DNA of 64,000 bases from Lingula anatina (Eukaryota > Brachiopoda > Lingulata > Lingulida > Lingulidae). The DNA lies in the NCBI RefSeq assembly GCF_001039355.2, contig NW_019775103.1, positions 416,395 through 480,394 on the forward strand. Reading direction: 5' to 3'. Shown one piece after another: positions 48,396 through 61,401 of this stretch. The notes beneath the pieces were generated by a model. It was not told where the DNA came from, ran no database searches, and was given only the letters and a program-made list of their open reading frames with translations. Position numbers and translations under genes: made by a program. How positions within the stretch are numbered: position 1 is the first letter of the stretch; the number at the start of each line of letters is the position of its first letter.

Positions 48396-49014
48396 GTAAG
48401 TACCGTGTAGTTAACGGTAGGGAGAGACAGATTGAACACACACTTAAGGAAGCATGAATTATTGGTTTTGCTGAACACTAATATGACGTACACCTCTCAC
48501 GCTGAGTGGACTTTGCAATCACATTTGATTTTCCAACTTCAATTAACAACCATTTGAAAAAAATGTGTGAAAAATTACACCGTTTTTCATAGCTTATTTT
48601 GAAATAATGTCCAACAAAATTCAGTTACCAATGCAGACACATACTGTATACCTGTAAATGTACATGAACTCTATATGATACCTTTGCTCAGTCTTTTGCT
48701 CCCAAATATAATTAGGATAAGAAAAAGAATAATATGAATGACAGTGTTCTTTTCCTAAGGTTTCCCAAAGGAGCATTTAAATAATAATTACTGCTTACAA
48801 AGTCTTATTCGTCGAAGTAACCATTTACTATTTAAGGCTCACGATTTCATGATTAACTGCCAATCAATGCCTATAAAACGTAGATTGCTAAGATATCCTT
48901 TAGAGTCGATGTATCATAAAGCAATCAAAATAATATTTAGATGATGAGATTGTGCACCAACACCCTACTCAACGCATACGATGTACGCAGTTTGATAAGA
49001 TGACACGAATCTCT

Positions 49015-49046
49015 GGCCCGTGTGGCGCATAGCCCGTCTGATTGGG
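49015..49046 (+). repeat. tRNA-Arg-like 5' half, possibly SINE-derived, truncated by the gap
   Basis: GGCCCGTGTGGCGCATAGCC followed by CGTCTGATT resembles the acceptor/D-arm half of a tRNA-Arg (TGGCGCAATGGATAGCGCGTCTGA type) with about five bases missing from the D-loop. The anticodon and everything after it fall in the N run, so gene, pseudogene or SINE head cannot be decided. A tRNA-derived repeat is the likelier reading next to an unassembled gap. Confidence 0.4.
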
Positions 49047-49494
49047 NNNNNNNNNNNNNNNNNNNNNNNNNNNNNNNNNNNNNNNNNNNNNNNNNNNNNN
49101 NNNNNNNNNNNNNNNNNNNNNNNNNNNNNNNNNNNNNNNNNNNNNNNNNNNNNNNNNNNNNNNNNNNNNNNNNNNNNNNNNNNNNNNNNNNNNNNNNNNN
49201 NNNNNNNNNNNNNNNNNNNNNNNNNNNNNNNNNNNNNNNNNNNNNNNNNNNNNNNNNNNNNNNNNNNNNNNNNNNNNNNNNNNNNNNNNNNNNNNNNNNN
49301 NNNNNNNNNNNNNNNNNNNNNNNNNNNNNNNNNNNNNNNNNNNNNNNNNNNNNNNNNNNNNNNNNNNNNNNNNNNNNNNNNNNNNNNNNNNNNNNNNNNN
49401 NNNNNNNNNNNNNNNNNNNNNNNNNNNNNNNNNNNNNNNNNNNNNNNNNNNNNNNNNNNNNNNNNNNNNNNNNNNNNNNNNNNNNNNNNNNNNN
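49047..49494. other. Assembly gap (448 N)
   Basis: Run of undetermined bases followed by AAACCA and a T20 homopolymer (from 49501). Any frames drawn through it are meaningless. Confidence 1.
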
Positions 49495-51553
49495 AAACCA
49501 TTTTTTTTTTTTTTTTTTTTGATGGGACACAGATGGGGTGGGTTATAACTGCACAGTTGTACTCATATGCAAAATAACAAAGCGACTATTTCGAAAGCGA
49601 AAGACCAACACCAACATATTAGTTTACCTTGGTAGCATTCAACAGTCGTAACTTCACTCGTGAGCGCTACTGTACAAAGCCACAGATGCGCACTGCACAC
49701 TGCCTGCAGTGAGTGTGTTAGTGGAAGCGAAATTTTGCTGCCTTATATAATTACTAGTTTGAGTTTAGTATCGTGTCAGTAAAGGGACTGATCGTAATAA
49801 GAATGTATAATAAGTCACAGCTGAATAGTATGTTTGAATTCGGTGAATGTTGTAGAATTAAATAAGACTTTCGATGCTGATTCACAAGTAGCATTCAGTG
49901 CCCAATTTTAGTGTGCTCATCTGAAGTTGGAAAATGCATGTAAGGGGCTTAAGGCAAAGTTTACTTGTAAAGTCTGCCTATTTCTATGTTTGTATCACAA
50001 AACACAGCTTCTTCCCATGTCTGTTAGTGGAATCAGGGCCAATGCATGGATATGAAATGATCAGCGCCAGTTTTTCGTTTAAGTTTGTAAAGAATGAAAT
50101 TGAAGTTGGGTCCCATTCTCGTATCATTTTTCTTATATCCACACATAATAGCGAGGTTCAGTTCTGATGCCAAATGTCAGAATTTAAGCATAATTAAGGT
50201 GGTCATGAATGCTGCTAATTGAGTTTGTTGATACCATCGGAGTCATTACGAACAATTGTGCTATCACCGATGTGCCGGTAATACAGCCCGACTTTTGCCA
50301 AAGATCTTATTTGAGGGTTGATGTGCTTGATAAATCTCTTCAACAGATTTGGTCAAGATTCAACACAATGAAAATATGATAGAAGATATGGGTCATTAGG
50401 TAGACTTATATACACGTATTCTTTAAAAATCAAAAGAGGAATGTAACGTGGTTGAAGGGCATTGGATTTCAATATTTTGAGAATATAGCGAAGTAGAACA
50501 GTGTTTAGAAGTATAAGATAGTACGTTCTACTATGCAATATTAACCCTTTAACGATGAAATCCTATGGTATCACAGCTAACTGAGTCAGGCTTGACATTT
50601 AATCGTTTTGTGTAACTTACTTTAAATAGTCCTACCTTTAAAAAATCCACGTTATCAAAAACACTATCATGTCGTTAAATACAATGAAAATCTCAATAAT
50701 AATAGTCAAATGAGAACAAAATATGCCGGACAATTTCAATTATATATTATATAGGCACTGGGAAATTTCCATAATATATTTTACACAATATTTTTGGAAC
50801 GAAGTCAGCTCAGTTTAATCTATCCATGTTAATCAGCCCCCGGATGGGTCGTCAGTAGTGTCAGAGTTTAGCAGTCAGTATATCTGTTTATCGGGTTCAT
50901 ATATCACAATATTTTTATCTGTAATATAGATTTATTATCGTATCTTCAAGATATGGACAGTCAATCCAGTGTTACTTATTCATGTTCCCTGGACAGTGGA
51001 AGAAGACCCTCCTTGCGGGCGTTATTGGTTTCGTTATGGATTCTGAGAACTACACTTAGTGCGTTTGCTTGCATCTCCTCGTTATAAACTACTGATTCCT
51101 ATAGATCCCTTGGTGCCCCAATGCCATATCAATCACATTTTAGAGAGTGTCTTAAGAACTTATTGATGCTAGCATTGAGAGAGGCCCCGTGACTCGTCTC
51201 TGTACGTGCACCATGCCGGTATGTGTATATCCTGACGTCACAGGGTCAAGAGAAACACACAACGCAACGATATGTGACAATATCGGATATTTGGAAAGGA
51301 ACCAGTATAATTGTGAAATTCATTCCAAAGAATGTCAAATGAAAGCGACAGGGAGTCCATGTCCGGTGGGTGTGAATACTGAGGTCCGTTTACATGTCGA
51401 TCCAGCTCAACAGACAAGATAACGTCTTTGCTTTACAAAATGGTATATACACTTAAAGGTTAGGCAGTGGCGCATGCAGCGCTGTTACTTCACCGCTTTC
51501 ACCACTCTCACCTGATGAATCCAACACACAGTGGTAAATAAACTCTTACTGAG

Positions 51554-51856
51554 ACCCAAGGCAGACCGAGCGGGATGTCAGCTAGGGCGAGGATTGTTAA
51601 ACGTCGAAGTTCGAGTGACACAGACGTCTCTAGAAGGATCACTTCTCCGTCTGATTTTAACCCAGGATTTCACGTGTCTAAGTCCTCACATGGGTTTGAG
51701 TTCAGCTCTCAGGGCGGGATGGGTGTTTCCTCCTCTCCTGGATTATCTCCAGTATCGCTAGGTTCGCTGATATTCCCTCCGTATTCACCCCGAACTTTAC
51801 GAAGGCTCTCCACACTAGATGAAAACGAGTACGAAGCTGACCACAATGCTGATACG
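51554..51856 (+). CDS. Probable host-gene exon D (303 bp)
   Basis: The open frame runs from a TAA at 51539 and encodes TQGRPSGMSARARIVKRRSS, then SDTDVSRRITSPSDFNP, a Ser/Gly-rich segment, PPYSPRTLRRLSTLDENEYE and ADHNADT. The donor ACG|GTAAGG after 51856 is strong. The acceptor TCTTACTGAG at 51553 has a short pyrimidine tract, but an upstream CTGAT could be a branch site. It gives phase 0 at both ends, matching exon C exactly. The many RRxS and SP sites match the phosphorylation-prone character of exons A and B. Alternatively, the ATG at 51575 could start a transcript from an internal promoter, since PKA-type RRSS and RRLS sites close to a start are common in isoform-specific N-termini. Family not recognised. 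Confidence 0.55.
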
Positions 51857-54800
51857 GTAAGGTGACTTGATTACTCTGCAAGGCTGGTATAAACACCCTT
51901 AAATAGATGGTATAAACAGCCTAAATTAAAAAAATAAATAATATCGATCTTTTTTATATCGTTTCTTATATTTATCTTATGTATATTATTTCTTCGTGAA
52001 AACTTCATAGTTTGATGTAACATGTATGGGTTTGGAAATGTGACAGCTGTTAAGATGTGATCCCGTTAGTTGTAATGTGGAAGGTCATTTTCATGATGTG
52101 ATAAGGAAACATACAATAGCGACAAACTGCGCTGAATACATGCGCTCTAGACGTAAGTTAAATAGAGATAAAGCTATAAACCTTCCATAAAATAATAATT
52201 ATATATCAGTAGTGAAGGGAACCAATGAAATGCTGCCTTTATTTCTCATATAAAAGAGACCTTTGCGATTTTTTAGTCTATAAGGCGATTTAAGAATACC
52301 CGAGACAAATTAGGTCAATTTGCCTGTGTGGTCGCGTGCCAAAAGTTGGGATATGTAATTTAGATATATATCAGATACATGCGGGCCTGACTTAATTTTT
52401 CTTATCATCCCAAATCATATATAACAAGGGTCATGTTCTTCATAGATTAACTGGCCTGACGTGTTTTCCATTGATTTAACTTATTAACGAGTTCTTATCT
52501 AACAAGTGGGTAGTTATATCGGCATATGAAATGAGTGGATGATTTATTTTCATTTTATTCTGCTATTAAAGTGTTTTCATTCTGAAGTAGGGGCCTACTC
52601 ATCATCATTATCATCATCATTCGCAGCATCAGCAGCGACATGTTCAGACCAGAGTTGTTTCTGTCTCACTATTCCAAGGATCGCATTTGACTGCAAACCA
52701 GTATCATTCGTAGTAGTAACTGAGCAGGTTGCATCCTTTCTGTCCATGTTAGTCTTTCCAGCAGTTGGTGTCCAAAATATAAGCTTGAAGACTGGTTTGG
52801 TCTTGTGTGCGGGCACGGCGTCCAAGAAAATGCTTAGTTCCAGTTGTCAAGAAGGGGGCGCATTGTACGTACTGCTTTGTTTTAATTGTACTGGCTGGAG
52901 ATTTTAGATGGGCATGATGTAGAGCAACCTTTATCGTATGAGGATGATGTACACTTGTTCTCACTTTATATTAAACACCCACTATTTTTATTCAAACAAT
53001 GGCTATTCAGTGTTTTTACTGATATTTGCAGGCTTCGAAAGAATGTTTAATAGTTTTATGTTTTGCACTTGTAGCTCCTGTACCTGTTCCGAAATAATAA
53101 GAGAAGTCATCCTTAGGGTTGTACAGCAGACTAAAGGTGAACGCGTGGCTTCTGGATTAACATTTTAAGATTGATTCTGTTAATGTGGAAGTTGGACAAA
53201 GGGATCTTGTGCTGATCTTAGCGATAGTTCTTGCAGAGGCCGTATTCATCAGCAGGAGACATTATTATAATAATCATCTCAAAAATCCGATTTACAGACT
53301 AGTATTGGTAGACCACTCGACTCCTCAGCGAGCGGCCTGTCATGAATCTTGGGTGCATGTTTTGTTAATCGCTCATGGATATCGTGCTACACGTAAAACT
53401 GGATCAGTATTGTTAGTACGGGCAGCGTAAGTGAAGGTTTTCATAGAGCAATGATATACGCATAGTATGTGTACTAGTTTCAAACAATCAAAAGATAAGT
53501 GCGACAATATTTTTAAAGATTTGTTGTAGTAGCTCTATGTACATGTAAGGGGGTGGGTGACACAAACAATGTGGCAAGAACATCAGTTGAGTAACCCTTG
53601 CTTTTGTCTATCACTTATGCCTGACGGTCATGCCGATGGGGATTTTGGTATTTTAAGAGGTGGTAGTTTTATAACAGTCCATTATTTCACCTGTTGTGTT
53701 GAATTGCCATAGCTTAATCCACAATCTAGGGTGGTGTAATCTGTTTCGCACTCCGTCACTGCGTCTTAGAAGACGTGCACTGTGCAGGTTGACGTCAGTG
53801 AGATGATGACAGTGGCATGTTTTTCAGTATCACGGCACTAATCTCTCACCTGATCCTTGACACCCGCTGGCTGGACAATCAGCTGCTTAGCCGTTAGGCA
53901 GAATAATTTCAAACGCGCCGTTTGCGGGCCATGAAGAACAGTCTTTGCAGTTTTTTTTATATAAATGGATTTTGATCTCAATTTTAGCCAGATGAGACGA
54001 TAATGACGCGTTTGGTTTACGGTGCAAGTGACCCTTTCTAGGTGTAATGTTGTTTTCCATGTGTATTTCCTAGGGCTCCCTTTGCTCTGTCACCTGACTT
54101 CATGGTAAGAACACACACAGTGTGCATAAGTTAATTATTCTGCTAACATATTAATGTATATGTATTTAAAAATATATCCATGCATTGTTCCAAAACCAGA
54201 TATACTAATAAGAATGCAGCTGTGACGTTATATATCAATAAAGATAGATTTACCTACAGGTTTAGAAAATAATTCACATAAAAAAGCTCAAGGAAGCAAA
54301 CCATGGAACTCTGGCGATCGAAAGCTAAGTAACAGTGGAACATCAGCGTTTCATTGATTAAGCGTAAAAGTCACACCACCTAATTAGGTAAATAAATGTG
54401 CACACTGACTGGATGCCTAACCAGGTTAGCTGGGATGGATCAATGATCATGCTCATTTTTGAGTTGAACGTGCATCCTCAAACCGAGTAGCAGGAATTGT
54501 GATTAAACATTAAATCGACAAATTAAATGTGGTACGAAATGCACCCACGCAATACCTGAATGTCTCGTTGAAGTTATTATGTTTCACGATATGTCTGGTT
54601 TTTATTAACCTTACACATGTATATTGTGTTTACTAATGTAAGAGGTCCTCCAGGAGAGAGACTTTAGACTTTACGACAATGAATTACCTGTCATACAACA
54701 GGCGGTGACATTCCTAACAGATGATATTATGATCAAAATGCTTCATTTAAATGTCTTTCTCGACGGCTTTTGCTTACCCCTGGTGTTATTCGGAAGATAT

Positions 54801-55390
54801 TATAGTGGTCATCCTGCTGAATTCCGTAAATTGGTATAGATATGTGTTTGTTTGAGTGTCCGGTATACAGTGGATGTTTTATACGAATGTCCCTATAAAT
54901 AGCTTGTAAGTAGCTTGTCTATTCAAACAACGAACAAAGTCTGATATAAACATTCGTATATAACACTTTTTTAAAAATAATAAATATAAATGATAAACGA
55001 AAAAACATATTTATACATAAACGTTTACATATGTATAGTTTGAAGTAACTGATTTATGTGATCGCTTATTTTAAACATACGTAATGTTTAATTTTACTAC
55101 TCTGTTTGTATGACAATTTTTTAACCTCCTTAAAAATTTGGAATACCCAGCGTAAGATTCATATCCACAAAGATAACCTGAGCAGAAACTTACCATTTAT
55201 CGCATAAAGGAGAAAATTATGCAGTGTAATCAATAGAGAAACGGGTTTCGGTTGCTTTTCTGACAGCTGCAAAGCCGTTACCGAAATCAATCTGCGGTAT
55301 TGATAACACGGATTGCAACCGGGGTCAGTAAATTAAGAAATACGCTGCTTGAAGAGCTGATGCAGTAGTGAGACTATACGTGGAACACGC

Positions 55391-55428
55391 TCACACACAC
55401 ACACACACACACACCACCCCACACACAC
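55391..55428. repeat. (CA)n microsatellite
   Basis: CA dinucleotide tract interrupted once by CCACCCC. Confidence 0.93.
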
Positions 55429-58319
55429 GTGAATTAATTGATTAAATAAATGAATCTAAACTGATGTTATATATGAACGCATCATATGAATGCATCATTT
55501 GCACTGGCGTTACTCATGTTCGTAGAACAATAGATGGAAATCCCCGCGATTAGACCCCGTTTTTGTCTTCATAGGAGAACATGAAATAAACGGCAGCATG
55601 TCCATGGAAAAAACCTGCATCTTTACAGCGTTTATTTGTGTATAATGACTTTATTTCACTGGTTCGTTGTCTTAATGCGCAATTTAAGGTGTCCGTGTTT
55701 TCAAAACTTATAACGCAAATTGAAACTAAAGTAATATTATGGTGCTTTTTCAACAAAAATCTTATACCACAGTCATTTGAAAACCATTTGATACTTACGA
55801 TGGTGTAAAGTACCGGTAACGGTTCACCGTACGATTACCGTTTAGGGCGCTGAATCAGCTCAAACGCAACGAATCAATTTTATTTAAAGATTAACAGATA
55901 TGTTTTTTTCTAATACGTGATATGAGTAAAATGTATTGATTATAGTCCGTCTGAGAGTCAGTGATGCGTCTAACCCGATGGCTGGATGTTAAACTTGCCC
56001 TGGGTGATGTGCCTTTATACACACTACCCCTCTCCAACTTCTCAGTATAGCACAAGGTCCACCGCATTATCACACTTTAGAAATGCCGGGAAAACGGAAA
56101 GAAATAAGTGATCTTCAACTATTCTTTGCCCACTGAAAATGGCGAACATGCCCACATGATAAGAGTTCACACGCGCTGGCAGTGTGGAAATGGAAAACGT
56201 GTCTGAAATGTAAATATAGTCTGCAATGATTGATGGAGTAATAGGTTCAGAAATATTCCCTTTGGCTTTTTTCACCAATCAGTTGCTTGCATTAATGTTC
56301 CTTTGGTTACCGTGGTATTCGTATAGCTAGATGAGGCACTGTACTTAATGTGGTAGTAAGTTAGTTTGTTAGCAAGGTGTTGATTTGGGTTTTGTGTATA
56401 GCATTAACAAAATTTGCAAGCAGCGGCTCATTACTAATTGCTAAATGAAAACAATTGTCATGCAGAATCAATGGTACGGATGTTTTAGGACAATTATGTA
56501 GAGCAATGTTAGACAGAGTCCACGGACATTAGCGCTGGTTATGACGGGAAGACTCCCGGCATTTGTATACTGGCTTGTTAACGGTAACATACATGTATGT
56601 TATTTTGAAATGGTCCCATAAACTTGTTTGATTTAACAGATTTTCAAGTAAGGTGAAAAATATATGTTACAAAGCACGTATCTAAGTGCAGAATCCAGGG
56701 ACACTTATTCACATAAACATTGATATTGATCTATGTATTAATGGCCCACAGGAGCATTTACCTCGGTAAAAAATGTTTCAAAAACTTTGAACATTAATTA
56801 TCAACTGCATGCGAGATGTGTTCCACAGTTAGAAGATCTGAGCAAGCGTTTTGCTTCCTAGGTGTTGAAATATCATATGCATTTACAAACCTGCTGACGA
56901 AGCCTGTCAATCCTTGCCTAAACACCAAGCTAGTAATGATGTATGATTGTACTGGTAGCTGGCAAAGGCTATAGACTTAAAAATACTATCGTACAAGTGT
57001 ACTCGTACTTTTTAAGGTCGGGCTTGCAGAACGTACAAGTTTAGCAGATTCATTTGATTACACATAGGCTTAGTAGTGAAAATGTCACTAAAACAAAAGA
57101 TTCTTTAAATTAAGTTTTTCAGGTCATTGGTATACTTAGCAAAGCACTATTCCAGTTCTTACCACTGGTATATAACATTTACTGCATGTCTCACATGCTG
57201 AAGAAAGAGTTTGACCTCTTTCTTGTCCAAATTCTGTGTATGACTTAATACTTAATTTGTAAGTCGTTTATCTTTTATGTGTCATTATGAGTTCTGTGTG
57301 TTTTGGCAGAGTTTACCTTGCTGCTGGCCAATTTGGATTACAATCTGAACCATCAACCTTGAAAAGTGTCGGCATTATCTTTTTTGATAGTAAGACGACA
57401 GAGATTGATCTTTTTTGCAGCTGCTAGTCATGAAAACAGACTAGCTTTAACATGAGTTATATTTAAGATTCATTATGCTGAAAACGCGACGAAACTCCTG
57501 TTGTCGGACCTATGATTATTTGTTTGAAGATTACTGGTAAGAAATATCCTTGTTTGAAATAGTATACCATAAGATACCTGTAAAGCCACCCTCTCCTTGC
57601 CGTGCCATATGTACCCGTAGTAACTTGGACAAAACAGTTTTCAGCTAAATTCTGTGTTGTATTAATTTCATCAGCTTTGCTGTGCTAAGTTTAGATGCTA
57701 TTTGAAGAAACTATTATCGTGACATAGTATACAGTTAAATGGAAAATATATCTGAACGTCTCTCTGTATTCTGAAACGTTTTACATATGGGTCTTTACGC
57801 TTACTGTACTTAGCCTCGTTTACTGACATATTATACCGCACAGGTTGTTTAAAAACCCAAAGTGTCATGATATTCCTGGGGTTCATTGCTGACATTTCAC
57901 TGTTTATACTCAGTAACTGCAAGTGGTATCAGTGGCATTCCGATGGAAACGAGAGAAACCGAACATACAGCGGAACAGGTAAATACATGTACATGCCAGA
58001 ATACAGAGATAGATCATACCATTTTGTATATATATGTCGTGTATACCAGCGTGAGTACACGAAATTTCACCGTTAAAGGAAATAAGTATGTTACATGATT
58101 TTAAGTATTCCAAACCACGTGCAGTAAGTTGCACGCGATATGGAGTGCACACGCTTATGTATGACAACAAACAGTTCACGAAGGATTCATGGAGTAATAC
58201 ATTTTCGATTATCAAGGTGTTATAATTTTTAGGTTTCATAGTCATGGCTTTTGTTGTCAGGATGTGTCACACGTACAGGTACATGTGCGCGACTGTCAGT
58301 AAAGTATGGTTATACTCGA

Positions 58320-58412
58320 ACAGTGCAACCATCCACTAGCACACGCATGTTTGGCAAAGTGCAGCACACTACAAGTACACGCAAGTCTTGGTACAGTGCA
58401 ACCACCTACTAG
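58320..58412. repeat. 36-37-bp tandem repeat, about 2.5 copies
   Basis: Units begin ACAGTGCAACCATCCACTAG, AAGTGCAGCACACTACAAG and ACAGTGCAACCACCTACTAG; the first two continue with ACACGCA(T/A)G(T/T)(T/C)T-type bases. Degenerate and short. Confidence 0.75.
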
Positions 58413-61201
58413 TATAAACAGTTCATACATATACTTTCTAAGATATGCAGTCTGGATGAACGCTTAAGACGTTCGTGAATTTTATCTTTAAAAAGTTTAG
58501 CGATTTTGATGAAGATTGATATTTTTACCCAGTCGACATAGCTTTTATATCAGACATTATTTCCAGGCCTATTTAGTTAGTTTCTAATTGATTAAAACTT
58601 TATTTGAATGCGTCTGATGCTTTCACCATTGACCTTTATGTTTATTAAGATTTTCCCGGGATGAACGAACAAAACCTCGACAGCTGTAAACACATCAAGA
58701 AAATATATATCATCCTTAGCAGTCGGTGTTACGTTTATTTGACACGTAGCTGGATTTGAATTTGAAAGTTACTACCAAACCACAAGCTACCAACTAACAG
58801 CGAAGGACGTAGTAGGAAAATGAGCATGTATTTGATAAAAACGTGCTAACGAGGTCACAATAAAATGCTGATGCTCTTTTGAAAATACTGACAGGCAAGG
58901 TAGTCGGAAATCATCTTTGAGGTGAAACATTAAAACCAGTGCGTCAAAATAAACACGCACAAAAGTCGCACTTATAAACCTAAGCAGAAACATAAGCTAT
59001 TATCAATGGGCATCAGTGACAGAAGACGTATATCATTAGGTGGTAAGTTATGCTCTCGGGGGCGTATAGTGGGCATTAAGAAGGACGCGATGCAACATAA
59101 AATACTTAGTTTGTGGATATCGTATCGTCCTCGTCTTGTAAAATACCTTATTTAACTTGGATTAACCTTTAAATATAAACCCGACCACGCGTTTACAATT
59201 GAATTGAAAATAATGCTGTTTTGGAAAGTACCGGTATCTTACTTGCCAAGATATCCTGGAACGAAGTATTGTCATTATAATGCGCATTCCTGTAGTAAAA
59301 CTGGTGCACTTTCTGATATTTCAAGGGTCATGTATGATTTATAGCTGATTCCACAAATTTGCTTTTGTGAACCAGCAATGCATCAGTTGGAGAGTAGTTA
59401 TGCGACCATTTCACTTTGACGAATGCGTTAGGGTAGACAGAAACACATTTTGTCTTCATGTCACTTGAGGTACAGTAGTGAGATGAGGAAAAAACTAGGC
59501 CAGCCAAGAATCCAATGGGCATACTACATACGGTACGGTACCCGTTAGGTTAAGCTCAGTGTGACAGCCACAAAGTAGATGCAGAGCGTGGATAGCAGTG
59601 CGGGCGGGAAATAGCAGCGTATCTTTATTTACTAATATCAACCTCATATTGGCGATATAGCTGCATGTACTTTCTGTGTATCCTTAAGTTTTGGCAGAAG
59701 TTTGTCAAAGTAGATAGTTTATTAACTTATAGTCTTACGTAAGGGGCGTATTTCACCTTCTTGCGATCAGTCTTGAGCTCTATCATACTGTACATGTTCA
59801 CGTTTAGTATTGGCGAAAAGACATTTTATTAAATCAACAGTCAATATGTTAAACCCATACACTGATTTCTTAGGTCATTTGTACTATGCGTAGAGACAAC
59901 AGTATATCTTTGGGTTTCTTTCCAATGAGTTAAATCACTAGTTAACAAACATTAATGAGCTTTGGACAAAACGAAGAAAATTAGCTGCCAAATTTAGCTT
60001 ACATAATCATAAACAACATCCTGATTAATGGAACCGAAAGCTTGAAGGTGATTAAATAAACGCGATGATCAATATATACAAATTACTTATATTTACCCTT
60101 GAGACGGTGTCCGTAAATTAACACAGGTTTGAAATGATCATTGCAGTAGGAATGCATGTATTTGGCCCTTCCGTTCATTCTCTTGGTTTGTATTCGGCAT
60201 TGGATCATGTGTCATTATAAGTTTAGCTCCATCTTCCGATCTGTAGATAAGGTCGTTCAGACACTCATATCGGTCTAACTGCTTTCGTATTAATGCTCTG
60301 CATGTACCTAGAAAAATACGCTAATTACTAATACTGGCTTCTGCTAATTGGCAACTGGAAAAGTAATCTTGCCTTTTTCAATTATCGGTATTTAAAATAG
60401 GTTCAGAGAAGTGTTGATTAAAGCTTTGAGGAGTAGTTTCGAAACACTGTATCTACTTGTCCTTCGTGTCTAGGACACCACCGGATAGCTGAACGCGCAA
60501 GCGGTTGTAATATTGTCTGATTTAAGGTCACTGCAATCGGTAAGTTTCATCAAAACATCTCTCAGGTAGTAGATTTGTTTGCTCCGCAATATTATACACT
60601 TTCTGAATATTTGACTATTTAATGTCGTGATGCTGCAGTCTAATAGTGAAAGCAAAAGCCTTATTTCGCTTTGTTTTTACCTAAGGAACACCGTTGTAAT
60701 GCAATACCTACCTTATATTTTAAGGAAATGAAATATGTATTTTATGATATATATATGTATACATTGGTTGAGTAGGCCTTTATCATTATGAAATCCTCCA
60801 CACTAACTGTATAAGTGGCGCGTGTCGTATTTCACCCTAAGACATTGATTGGCTTATAAATACAAACCGAGGCCTGAATGGTTCGTATATCTCTCTTTAT
60901 CAACAACGCTGTTGCACAATTCAAGGATTCTGCTTTTCAGATTAAACCAATACAGTTCTCCAGGGAAAAACAACAGTTTCAAGCATCAGATTTTAAAATT
61001 TAACAGAATTTTAAATGAGGATTTCAGTCATTGATGGTAACCACTGATATCATGTTCCCTGGAACAATCTTTATTGGTACGTAACAGCCGGTACAATACG
61101 AATGTTTGAGGATCAAATATCGACATAGGGTTTGTCGGTGAATTTGCATATATACACATTCTTTACGAAATAAAATGTGACACGAACGCCTAAAAGGGAC
61201 C

Positions 61202-61351
61202 ATGATGGTGCCAATGGAAAGATACGGATTTTGTGACTTAAGTTCGCCTCCCTGTTCTCCAGTCAGTGTAAAGGAGTACATAGAACGTGTGATGGTCAAT
61301 GAGCACTGGTCTTGCTGGAGAGAGCTACTGATGGAGAGGTTGCAGATGGAG
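61202..61351 (+). CDS. Probable first coding exon (50 codons) of an unrecognised gene or isoform
   Basis: The frame opens with ACCATGATGG, a good initiation context, 24 bases after an in-frame TGA (61178). It reads MMVPMERYGFCDLSSPPCSP, VSVKEYIERVMVNEHWSCWR and ELLMERLQME, then reaches the donor GAG|GTATGG at 61351 in phase 0. Codon use and the helix-like pattern (KEYIERVM, CWRELLMERLQ) look coding, unlike the surrounding AT-rich DNA. No acceptor with a pyrimidine tract precedes it, so I treat it as an initial exon; GCATATATAC at 61147 could be a TATA element about 50 bases upstream. It may be an alternative start of the gene at 23-52 kb, since exon D also ends in phase 0, or a separate gene continuing beyond the window. 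The overlapping minus-strand frame is a shadow. Confidence 0.6.
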
Positions 61352-61365
61352 GTATGGTTCTGATT

Positions 61366-61401
61366 CACACACACACACGTACACGCACACGCACACGCAC
61401 G
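61366..61401. repeat. (CA)n/(CACG) repeat just after a splice donor
   Basis: CA-rich tract starting 14 bases after the donor of the 61202-61351 exon. Intronic CA tracts near donors are known binding sites for hnRNP L-type splicing regulators, so a role in inclusion is possible but untested. Confidence 0.85.

Larger units (their letters stand above)
48396..51553 (+). other. Intron C-D (about 3.2 kb), including an assembly gap
   Basis: AT-rich, with a tRNA-like fragment cut by a run of N (49015-49494). A 77-codon frame at 51189-51422 is Cys-rich but has no splice support or recognised motif. Confidence 0.5.
51857..61201 (+). other. Intronic or intergenic stretch after exon D
   Basis: About 9.3 kb with microsatellite patches ((ATC)n-like near 52600, (CA)n at 55391) and a short tandem repeat at 58320-58412. 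Two weak mini-exon candidates (54074-54104 and 57914-57978) were seen but do not chain in phase with exon D. Confidence 0.5.

Noticed and set aside
48937-49577. Long open frames on both strands across 49 kb
   Set aside because: They consist almost entirely of undetermined bases (N run 49047-49494).
53185-53430. 81-codon frame with hydrophobic start
   Set aside because: No homology I recognise, no acceptor or donor at its ends; chance frame.
54074-54104. 31-bp mini-exon candidate: TTTCCTAG acceptor, GTAAGA donor, one frame reading APFALSPDFM
   Set aside because: Attractive splice sites, but its phase does not join exon D in an open frame (TGA in phase 0), and 31 bases are too few for independent support.
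57914-57978. 65-bp exon candidate reading TASGISGIPMETRETEHTAEQ after TTTATACTCAG and before GTAAAT
   Set aside because: Plausible sites, but it needs a preceding exon ending with one base of a codon and none was found; left unannotated.
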